A DNA stretch of 64,000 bases from Podocnemis expansa (lineage: Eukaryota > Chordata > Testudines > Podocnemididae). The position numbers and the translations under genes were made by a program. The notes under the pieces were generated by a model. It saw nothing but the letters and a program-made list of their open reading frames with translations, ran no database searches and had not been told where the DNA came from. Below, in pieces: positions 39,001 through 51,000 of the stretch. The stretch covers positions 34,442,639 through 34,506,638 of the forward strand of contig ML682005.1 in the NCBI GenBank assembly GCA_007922195.1, written 5' to 3'. Position 1 is the first letter of the stretch, and each line of letters opens with the position of its first letter.

Positions 39001-42000
39001 TTCTTCAGAGCACAGACACTCTCTTTCTATGCGTGTCTACAGTGTTTAACACATTCTTGGTTAGCTGCAGGGGTTAAAGTAAGCCGGAACATGGCAGAAC
39101 GACGTTCCGGGGCCCACTGCTTTTAGGGGCTTAGCGTTCCGGGGCCCCTAAAAACAGAACGTGGAGCTGGAACGCTGCATTCTGTGGCCCACCATTGAAA
39201 AATAGCAGGCCCTGGAACACAGTGTTCCAGTTCCACGTTCTATTTTTAGGGGCCCAAACGCTGAGCCCCTAAAAATAGTGGGCCCCAGCGGCATTCTGCT
39301 GTGTTCCAGCAGGCAGGGGCAGAAGCTAGGGGCATTGCTGGGGGTCTCAAGTCCCGCCCCAAGCCCCTCCCCTTCCACACCCCGCCCACAACCTGGGGCC
39401 TGCAGCCTGTGCCCTAGCCACGCTGCTGTCTGGACCCGGGGCCTACTGCCCACACAGGAGCATTTTGGGGGCCCCCCAAATTATACTTTAACACCTGGTT
39501 AGCTCCTATTAACTAACATAAAGAATAGATAATCTAGCCTATTGAAGGATTGCCTTCACACTGGTTGATCCTCCTCAGGATGTCTAGTTTGATTGGAAGG
39601 AAGGATTTGACTGGTCGTACTGCACAAGTAAATGTGGTCCTATATTCCACTTCCGAATATGTTTGGGTTTAAAGAAGGCAACTGGGAATAATTGCAGAGC
39701 CTCCTGTAAAACAGCCAAGCATAGCAGACCTTCAGTGAAATCCTTTTTAAAACAGAGCGTGGTAATAAAGTGAGGTGAAAAAAATGATATTTTCTGGTGG
39801 GGGCTGTATAAAGGAGATTTCCATTCTGATAATATATTCAGTGCACTCAGGATTATGGGTGGAGGATGGAGTACTAATAAATAGCTGTCAGAAGTGAAAG
39901 AATGAGCATCTTGTCTGTTGCACATGCAGGGGAATTCTCTCCTATCCATATATACATATATCTGAGAGTCTGCTTTTAGGTGAAAATATAGATATGTCTA
40001 TTCAGAAGCCAAACTCACTCGAAGGGGCTGCAGATAGTATGTCTGTCATTAATCAGACTGGAGATCACACACAGAGTAAAGGGAGGTGAAGTGAATAGTC
40101 AATAAGTTGGGGAGGAAACACCTATAATATAGGAACAGTTCAGGGAAGAAATATTTTTCATGTCTCATCTGAACATGCAAACAAGCACCTGTTTTCCCCC
40201 TCTTTTTCACCCTTTCCTTATCCTCCTGTCATTCTGATTCTTAAATTAAAATGTATATTTATAGTATGCTGCAGTCAGTGCATATCACGTATAGGACTTA
40301 TTAAGCTGGTGCATGGTAAAAGAACATCTTAAAATGTATTTGTGTTTGAAAAAACACTAAGTGGGATTGGATGATAGTCAAATGCACTGAACAGACAGAG
40401 TTTAAATGAACAAATGCAATGATATTTGAAAGAGTCGATGATTCTATTAACTGGATATTTAGTTAATATTCAAGTATTAAGAGTATCTGCTATTATTTCA
40501 ATCATATGAGTCAATTGCTCCATTTTATAAGTACGATCGATTTAGACTCTATTTCAATGATACTGTCACCCTTACGTCTGATGCTAGTGTTCACTTCTGC
40601 TATCCATGCCATTCCTCTGTATGGATGTAAGCTAAGCCTTCTTTCAGTTTTCTGTACCTGGAATGAATGCCTAGTTCCCAGAGAGTTACTGTGCCTCAAG
40701 AATTGATTCTAATGAGACACTGAGGCACCAAGCAGGCTCCTGCTGCTTGCAAACCTCTCTCCATCAAGACCATTGCCATAACACAAAGCCTTGCATAACA
40801 AAAAGGCCAACTCAGCAAAAAGGCTGATTCATAACAAGGTCAACTCATAACAGAAAGGCCAACTGAGCATTGCACCCTCAGAAATGGAATTTGAAAGGCT
40901 GTGTATAAACAGCGCCACTTGGTGACACCTATCATAATATGTAAGAACACTGTACTTTATTACTCTTTAAATATGTATACATGAAAACAAATAAAATAAT
41001 GAAATAATTAATCATAACAATAACGAGAGACCCTTACAAAACTGCAACTACCAATGAGGAAAATTCACGGAACAGCGAACTGCAATCTGCCCCAATAATG
41101 AATTGCCTCCCCCACGCCTTCTATCTTGGGTCTGAATGAATAGAAAAGCTATTTCTTTGTTAGTCTCTCAGTAGTGATATAGCTCTCCCCCTCTTACTCT
41201 TGTGGCTTCCCTTTCCCTGATTTTTATCTTGATGAATGATGCATGCCTGGGAAAGGTGAAATCTCTCATCCCCTCTGTGTGGAAAATTCATAATTTCCAT
41301 GTGCTGCAAAAGCTTAAACTTTATACCCCTACATGTTGTTTCTTACGGTTGTCACATCACTACTGATTTAACTTTGATCTCAGACACAGAACAACAAACT
41401 TCTATTTACAGAACCATCCCCGGATAACTGATAAGTTACATAAAGCACAAAAAATGTCACTGTGAAATCCATAGGGCCAAATTCATTCATCACATACACA
41501 CATTTCTCTCTCACTGAAAACCATGGGCAGTGCATGTATATATCTCATGGCAGAATTTTGCTTTTAATATGACCTAAGATTTTAAATACATCACTGATAA
41601 CTGTTCAAGTCCCTTTAACCTAACATGACATGGAAAGATTTTCAACCTTCCTGCCAGAATATAATAAAGAATGAACATCAGCTGTTAAACCATAAATATG
41701 CCAGCTGTTGTTGGACATGTAATATTTTTTGTCTGAACAAGGTTTATAGAAATGTTTCCAGGTTTCATGGAATATAAATTTTTAAAATGGCTTTCCATGT
41801 TCATGACTGAATTTCAAAGCCTTGTAAACATAGACTTGCTCACATCCTGGGCAAAAGTTGATGATAATACACATTACTCTTTGAATCTCTGGAAGCAGTG
41901 AATCCTCAGTGCCTATTTCTCTGTTTCTAAGGTAACAGAGTAAGATGCTTTTTTTCAATGAATCAGATCTTGAATATTCAACTTCTCCAGCCACAGAAAC

Positions 42001-45000
42001 AAAGCAAAAAGCAGTATCATTTCAACAGAGGAGTCTCTCAATATTCTAAATGCAAGCTTGATTTATAGACAAGAGTAACACAAACTACCCTTAAGGCTGC
42101 AATGCGAGAGAGCTGTGGCAAATACAGTGGCAGGCCAGTAGAATGTTAGACATTTTTAATCAGAGACAAATTAAGGAATTACAAACGCTCATCTCCAGCC
42201 TCATTGCTTCATTACAGAGTATATACATAATACAGATCAAGAATGTATTTGATGATATTATGTGCACATTCTAGATGGCCTTCTAGTAAACCTTTTTTTA
42301 TTTGTAACTCTTTCTATATGTTACTGTTATGGACCATATTGGTGTAACTTAACCTTCCTTTCCAAAGCACTTATTACTTACTTTGCAGTTCTGTATGCCA
42401 GATGTGAGATGCATAGCTTTAAAGATTATATTTTTAAAAATTAACATGAAACAGTATTTATAAATAAATAAAAAATATAGTCCTTTCCTAAAACACAACC
42501 ATGTTATTTTCATTAAGAAAAAGCAAGTGTATGCTCTTTTAGCAACTGCTTTAAATTAATCTATCATTTGTGGTAGCTGGCCATGTTTCTCTCTTTGAAA
42601 CTATTTGACAGTGACTATCTTTTGTTATCTTCAAAGGTAACTCTCTTTCCCTTTTACCATGGATGTAAGAGTTCTTGCTGTTTTTACTCAACAGACTAAA
42701 ACAAGAGATTGCCTGAAGTGATTATCATTCAAGTTTCAGTTTTTTTTATCTTTTATGAACCATAATTTCTTGCAAAATTTTGGTAACTTTTATGATTGCT
42801 AAAAAAATAAATCAGAGGATTAAACTATCAACCCTTGCTTATCTAGATATGATATACCTGCTTATTAATATATGTACACATCATCTAGTGATAAAATAAT
42901 CATATTGTAGTTCTCCAGTACTTTTCACTTAAGATCTCAAAGAATGTTATAAGTAGACAATGACTAAGTCTCACAAAAACCTCCGTGCAGTTAGATAATC
43001 CTTCACTTTACGGAAACGGAAACGGAAACAGAGAGCAGTTAGAAGGTCTTACCCAAGGCCATAGAACAAGTCAGTGTAAGAACCAACATCCAGATCTCCT
43101 GCTTCCCAGTCCTGTCCTCAAACCACTGTCTCACAAATCACCACAAAGTACAGAGTGCATTTCCAGAGTAAAAACCTTTTATGCAATGTTAATAGCTTGG
43201 GAACATCCTTCAGTCCTTACTTTGTATGAGTAAAGTATTAACAGCTTATGAGACTTCTATCATTTGACATTCTGAAAGATAGAGTGCTTAGAGTCTTACG
43301 TTCTTGGAAAGATGTGAAGAGCATCTGGAATCGGCTGTTTCGACTGCCTTCATCTGCCCACATGCGGATTACGCCAAGACCTGTACGCAGCATCACATCA
43401 TTAGCAACAGTGCTGCAAAATTTAGCTTTCAAATCCTCCACTGAGCTACTTCCATCATAGACAGCAACAAAATTCCTTTTGCATTCATTAGAATTCTGCA
43501 TTTCATAGTCCAAGAATCGTAAATATATCTACAAAACAAACAAACAAAAATGAACAACTGTATAAGCCAAAATAGGAATAAGAACAATTAAACATTGTTG
43601 CTCCCTTGGTGAAAAGTGGACATCTGAACTATAACCAGATCAACATTGTTTTGCTATTACAGGTGACAAAACACAGGCCACTTCTAATGTTTTTCCATTA
43701 ATGCAATCACTTTATTCTTTGTCACATTTTGCCTCATTCTAAACTCTGATCTAGAGGAAGTCTGAGGGCTTCTTTTCTTCCTTATGTTGACACCCATGCT
43801 TCCAATTTAAACTCCTATATCAACCCCTTTTAGGAGAAACAAGTGTGCTCCACAATCATCCAGACTGATAGGTCAGAAATTTCCTTCCGTGCTGACATAA
43901 TATTGCTCAATTACTCACCCAGCCAGGAGAATAATAAGGCAAATACTTGCAGCTCCCTCCAGAGAGTCAATATGTGTCATCTTTGTGACATGGCTAAGCT
44001 TCAGTGACTCAGGAAGTGAGAATCTAGAAGCCATTCAGAACCCAAATATGAATCTTTTTATGTTTCCCCAAGTGGTGTGGTCACCATTTTGGTCTTGTTC
44101 AACAAAGCCCTTACTGTAAAGTCAACAAGCATGAAAGCAGCAGTGTTCTTCAGAAATTAATCTAAAAACCTCAAGGCTTCTAATAAATGATGTATATCTT
44201 TCTGCTGACACTTAAGCCATTTTATCAAATGTAACTACAATATCATCCTTGCTAAAGAATTCTGGAAAACTAGCTTATAAATTTTAAGGAAAATTTGTTC
44301 TTGATTGCAATCTATATGACCTTCAGTAAGGGAACCAATATTACAGATTTAAGAGCATTTGCTAATAAATTAGAACAAAATCAAACATGACAGTAATACA
44401 GAAAATAAAGTAGAATTTAGGCAGACACACACCACTAGACTGTACAGGATAAGCAGAACACCTTAGGAAAATATTGTAGAAAGCTAGACTACAGCAGAAA
44501 GAATATAAAGTTCAGTGTATACACATATGTAATCCCAATGGTTCAATGCATCTCAAAATTACTTTGAAGCAAATGCAGAACAAACTCCGAAACCCTTCAC
44601 TTGAATTTGCAATTAGGATTAGTTCTCTCTCCAATGTACTTTCTTTCCTGAAATATCTCTTGAACTTCAAACAGTTGTTCCCAGGAAAAGGCAGAAGAGG
44701 AAAGCACGTTCTTTATATATGTTATGGCTTTGAGAAAGTACATAAGCACAGCTCTCCCCCAAACAGTGAGGAGGAATCTAGATTTCACAGCACTTATGTT
44801 TTAAAACTTATTGCTTAGATTGGATGGGCACCATTTAGCAGCCTGCCACCTAACAGTGCACATTTCAAAATCACTTGCTAGTTTTTTAATACAAGATTGG
44901 AATGCACTGGTACGTTTTATGTCTTGCAAATAGCCTCTTAGGCTATGTACACACTAAGGAGGTAAACTCAATTTAAGGTAAATTGATTTAAGCTAAATTG

Positions 45001-48000
45001 ATAACAGTCATTAAATCAATTAAAGTTAAATTGAGTTAACATGTCCCAACTAGAAACCTAAATCAGACTATCATGTCCATGGACAGGAATTGTGAGTTCG
45101 ATTTCGGAGAGGGGCACCATGGCAGGTATGGCAACATGGCCTTCAAGGCGGACCATGTTGCCACCCAATCTCCTACCAGGCTCTCACAAGGAGAGCCTGG
45201 TAGAAGGAGAAAAGAATCTCCCACCAGCTCTGGGCTTTCTGAGCCCAGTGGGGGTGAAGGCATCTCCCCTGCTGGGCTGCAGCCTTGCAGCTCAGCCAGA
45301 CAAGGTGGCTAAGCAACCCCTGACCCCAGTTTCTCCAGTGGTGGCCAGGGGGTAGGCTCCCGGGACACTAGCCAGTGGTGGGGAATGGGACCCCTGTGCT
45401 CCGCTCCCAGCGCATTAGCCAGGCATGGGGAGAAGGGACTCCCCCCCGCTGGGCACCCGGCATGCTGGCTGGGTGGCATGGAATGCACCCTGAGCCCTGC
45501 TGGAGGGGCGGTAGCCAGGCCGTGGGCGAAAACAACCCATGCCTGGCTCTAAGTGCCCTAGCCAGGATGGGGGGGTAGGACTGCATCCTGCACTCGGCTC
45601 CCAGTGTGCTCACTGGGCTCAGAGAGAAGACAGCCCCACGCCTGGCTCCAGGGGTGCTAGCCAGGCATGGGGAAGGGACCCCTCTGTGCTCCGCTCCCCG
45701 CATGCCCAGCTTTAGGCACTCTAGCAGGGCAGTCAGAGATGGGAGCCCTACGCCTGGCCCCCATCGTACAAGCTGGACGCTGTGGTTATGGGACCCCTGT
45801 ACCCGGCTCTGGGAGCGCTCGCCAGGTGGCAGAGAATGTGACCTAGAGCCAGGGTTGGGGGGTCCATTCCACCCCCCACTCCCCTGACCAGGGTACTGAA
45901 CCCTGGCCCTTCCTTCCAGGGTGTCATGCACCCTGGGAGGAAGGTCAAACCAGGGTTTAAATTGATTACTCTTATAGTGATATAACACATCCATACAGCA
46001 TTATATTGCTATAACAGTTTTGATTTAACTGTCATATTGCTATCAATATGGCTTTCCTTATATAGAAATGACGGTGTTTGTCATTTCACTATAAGAGAAC
46101 ATTGTGTAAACCTAATCATTTTTAAATTGAAATAAATAGTGTTATTTTGATTTAAAAAGCTGTGTGCCGACAAACCCTTAGGGGTTCCCAAACTGGGGGT
46201 CAGGACCCCTCAAAGGGTCATGAGGTGATGATGGGGGAGGGTGACAAGCACTCAGGCCCTTCAGATGCCAGTCAGACAGCCCTTCAGAGCTGAGTGACCA
46301 AAGAACAGTGTCTGTTGGCTGGATGCTCTGAAGAGAGTGTCACCCCAGCAGCAATGCAGAATTGAAGGAGGCATGGCAGGAGAGGGAGTATCATTGAGGG
46401 GTCATTACAGCCTGAAATATTTTCAGAGGGGGTCCCAACAAAGGAAATTTGAGACCTCTTGCTTTAGACTGAGGATGCTTTTCTTAACAGGATTTGTGAT
46501 AACCAAGCCAGAGTATGAAAATAGGGCTGTTTTACTTCATTATATTCCGTTAGTCTTTATTTTAATAATAATGTTTTTTTTTTAATTATGATAGGTTTTC
46601 AAGATGCTTTACAAACATTAATTGAGCTCTACAACTCTCTTGTGAATGTTACTAGTACCATTTTACAAATGGGGAAACAAAGTGACAGAGGAGATAATGG
46701 CCAAAGTAACAGTGTATCACTAAGAGAAATATGTGCTAGGACCTTTGACTTCCAATCTCATTCTCTAGCAACCATCCCAAGCCCTTTCCCAATTGTGTCT
46801 GGAGTGGTGGCACACTAATAAGCAGGATTGAGAGGGTTACATTCCAACCAAATGGCTATAAAACGGATTCTACTCTTGAAAAGTCTATCTGGCTTTCACA
46901 AAAGAAACCATAAAGTGATGAGACTTTGGTTTTACTGACTTATAGAAATGGAATACTTTGCTTTATTCCATAAACTCTTCTCTCTCCAAATCTTATTTCA
47001 TGGAGTTGTATCTACTATATTGTCCATTGCATGTAACACACAAATAATGGCTGACTCAAGAATGGTTATGTTACTCTTTCTTATGTGTTGGTAAACTTTC
47101 CACACTTTACTGATCACTCTTAAAAAAAAAAAAAAAAAGATTGTGTGTGGACCACCTCCCCTGATTCTCATAAGATGTATCATCTCTTCTTGGAGCAACT
47201 ACAGCTCTTATTTACACAGCAAAGTAGCATTTAAAAGATATTTATGTGTATTTTTAAAAAGTTCATTTCACTGCATTTTACTTTAATGTCACCTCCCATA
47301 CACTCTGTTCTGTTCCTCTCTTTCCCCTAGCTCCATTCTTCTTCATATGGATGCTGCCCAAACATATTGTCTTCGTCTTCCTATGGACCTCAGTTTCTTC
47401 ATTCTCCTCTTCTTCCCTCCACCAAGTTAGCCAGAATGTTTCTCTGTTGCTGATTACTGGTTTCTCTAGTCCCATTGGGCATTCCAGTCCTCACAATGGC
47501 CCCTATTTTATCTTCTCCACTTCTTAAATAGCACTTGCTCCACTACAGATCACTTTGTGTAAAGCAGCCTTTTACAAACTGCCAGGTTTCCATTTGCTAG
47601 GAAGATTCTATACCTCTGTAGGAGGGAGCTGGAAGCAAGCAAGAGAATCACCAACGGGCATCCAGCCACATCTCTACAGGCCACCAGGAGATGACCTGTG
47701 AAGAATGGGCAACTAGGTTTCTGTTAAAGGCCCAGATTGTGAGCGGCTCCAGTGCATCCATCTGGAGCGGGGAGGGCCAAACAGGAATTCTTCCTCCTCC
47801 TTTCATGGTTCTGCTGGGGTTCTCACCAACAGCAGTCCATATGCCTTGGAAAGCATGAGCTCCTGCCAAAGTAAGGTTCTGGAAAAAAAGGAGGTGGATG
47901 AGACAGGCAGGTTCATGACATTTCTGTCCTGATGACTCATACACAGCAGAGTACAATCTATAACATTTTAGTGAATAAAAAAGATTGCTCACCTCCTGTG

Positions 48001-51000
48001 CACAAGAAGAAACACAACAGAAACTGAAATGCAATCCCTTCCGCCCCAATGCTTATCTCATAGAGGTGAGGTGAGGCATAACCTTATGCTCAGGACAGAG
48101 ACAAACATTTATCTAGTTTCCCTTGCACCGCTCATGTATAATCCACCCTTGATAGGCACTATGGTTAGAAGTTGTTGTGAAGGGGCCTGGCAGAATACAT
48201 GACTTTTCCTAAGGTCAGAACCCACATCATACCAGGATACGACTGGCAGAGGGGTGAGTAGCAATGTCACCAAAACCCTGTTCTGGCAACTTCAACCAGT
48301 GTTCTACCCATATAGCAGTTCTCTAAAAAATAAGTCCTATGGATCCACTCTCACCTGCAGCTATCTAACATGAAAGCACAAAGAGCCTTCACTATATCAT
48401 TACAGTTAATATCTCTATTTAGACCCCAACTACAGTCTCCACAAGGAAAGATTGTTTGCAAATATGGCTGAATCTCTCATGCCAACTACTACCCATTCCA
48501 AAAAAACAAGCAAACACACATTATTCAAAAAGCTACATAATCACAGTAAAACTGGAAATCCTTCAGTATTGAGAGGTAATTAGAGGTCACAGCTTTCAAA
48601 ATAAATCAGACGTAATTTTCAACACTTTTACATTACACCAGTCTCACGATATGCTTAACACAGTGCAGCTTCTTGAACCATTCACCCTAGGCATTAACTT
48701 CACACGTTCCTCTTTATTTCTACAGGCTTCTGTTTTGCAAACTACCAGTAGCCAATGACTTTTTGGCTTTATTAAAAAAAGTAAGCTGTTTCTGAATGTA
48801 GGTTATTATGGCATCAGAAAAGAAACAAACAGAATGGTGATGTGGATTTTTACTTCCCTGCTGTTTTCATATGAGTCACCAATCTCAAGCTGATATATAA
48901 AATGTATTTTTTCTTAGCCCAAATTCTGATTTGGTTACATGAATTCAATTCTGGCATTATTAGTGTATCTGGGAAGCACAGCTTGGAAGAATTCAACATG
49001 AATGCACTAGATGGAAATATTTAGGTTACAACTGCATGTCAATCCTCCAGGGGGAACAAACAAACAAACAAACAAACCAGCAGCTACTTCAACAAAATGA
49101 AGATTTGTGCATTGAAGTCAATGAAGATCTTATCCTGTAAGTTTCATGTACTATCAACTCACAGTGTTGGTCAGAAGAATTGATTGCACTTAGAACTTCA
49201 CATGAGCAAATAAAGGTTTGTCCAAAGGCATACCAAAATCAATAAGGGTCTTTCTTTTGACTTCAGCATCTGTATCTGAATCAGTGCTTCCCAATATGAA
49301 GATCTAAGTTACTCAGTACATTACTAAAAGACTGTCAACTTAACATCTGGTCAATTAAAAAAAAAGAAAAAAGCTAAAAATAATCTCAGGTACCATGTGC
49401 ACCTGCATACCTCTGCCAGTTTGTGTGATTTTGTGATTACATATTCCTACTTTTGTTGTAACCTGATGATGGGTGAAACAACCACAGAAGTAGTGAAAAC
49501 TGATCAGCAAATTAAATATACTGAAGGAAACAATAAAATTGAGCCATCAAATTCATGCCATTTATAATCCAAAACCCACTGAAGTCAACAGCAAAATTCT
49601 TATTGTCTTTACTGAACTATGGGTCCAGCTCAAAGTGATCGAACTGCAAAGGAGAGAAATTCTTCTTATTTTTCTAATCTCTCATTTGTTGGGATCCTAG
49701 GTGTTACTTGTAGCATCAGTCTGTAAGATACTTCCTCATAAAAGTTAATGGGATCCCTTAAAATAAATTGAGTGGCTTCTCTAGCCTTCATTCAGATCTT
49801 TGGGAGTTTTGCCCCCAATTTCAATATCAAAAAACTAGATTACTAGCATCTAAGTAAGTAATTGCATGCTACCACATCCAGCATATGGAAACTTACTTAT
49901 TTAACAGAACACTATGCTAGAAGGTAGAAACATAACTTTGTCTTCTTCCATCTTTATGTCAGAAAATTTCAATAAAATCCTTTTCCTCAAACCATTAGTT
50001 TCATAGGTTATTGGGGAGGAGAAAGGAAGCATCTACTAGCAGATTTTTAGTGTATTAGTTTTTATTGGGCTTTGAGATGTCACTGCAAATGCCAATGCTA
50101 TTAGCAACAAAAATGATAAAGCTTCACAGCAGTTGTGGCATATATAATTTATATCCCCTGATTGCATTACAGCTGAAATAATTGTCTTGTCACCTTTAAG
50201 CTTTGTATTTTCATCACAATAATGAAAAAAAGAAATGCTGGTTAAACTGTATTATTTTTTATTTACATTTGAAAGTAACACAAAGCACTTACTGAATATA
50301 TTATGGGAAAAGAAAGATTAAAAACTGTACACAAGTTCAGTAAAATAGATTATAATCTCTTCATTATGAATCACTTTTGATGAGTTCTTTTTAACCATTC
50401 ACCAAACATTTGGGCTGTCAATGTGATTGATTAGGCAGGTTAGGAAAAGCTTCAAAACGCTTCCCAGAATAACTGCCTTAATACTTGTGTGCAGGGGATC
50501 AGCTCTTTATAAGGTACCAAAATAAAGCACATAATTAAAAAAAGGATGTGTTCAACTGCCAAAAAATTATGCACAGGAAATAAAAGCTGCTGTCACTCTG
50601 GATCTGGTGTCAAAATCTTGTACACCTGGCTCCCTATTACAATTAATTCCTCTGACACCTAGGTGGAGTAGATGGACCTGTGCCACCCTCCTGTGCAGTC
50701 CTTGGAACAGGAGCATACCAAGCATGGGATAAGGCACTTTGCATTCTGGCTATTCTATAGAACTTTACAAAGTTATCTGTGAAAAGCTGCTATAAGTCAG
50801 AGTCATGCTGGGAGCTGCCATAACTTATTCTGCAGGCTATGTCAACTCTAGAAGCAACTCAGAATTAAAGAAGCACATTTTTTTGGCTGATATTCTCATT
50901 AAATACTAATTCTGCAGTATGGTGCAATAAGTATCATCAGCCTACAGATTCAACATCATCACTTACAGCTCTTTGTTCTAGCAGAGATTGGGAATCCCAT

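Larger units (their letters stand above)
28117..43299 (-). other. NETO1: NETO1 intron (15.2 kb) between CUB2 and LDLa exons
   Basis: This is the largest fully contained intron. It holds a Mariner-like MITE (29943-30061), GC-rich elements (30131-30561, 35513-36002, 38350-38885), hAT elements (33717-33926, 39068-39497), a CORE-SINE-like copy (42920-43150) and simple repeats ((AATC)n near 35276, (GT)n near 36190, (CA)n near 38033). Between them, at 31.0-33.7, 36.4-38.3 and 39.6-42.9 kb, I see no gene or RNA. The 241-codon open frame at 37846-38571 has no domain and runs into a repeat. Confidence 0.8.

Noticed and set aside
45368..45994. Open frame of 208 codons on the minus strand
   Set aside because: It is read from a 47-50 bp tandem array inside a TIR element; the peptide repeats with the array and other frames are open as well.
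47648..48049. Open frame of 133 codons on the minus strand inside a NETO1 intron
   Set aside because: No recognisable domain, no exon-like splice sites in the right phase, and no place for it between the CUB2 exons, which join in phase without it.
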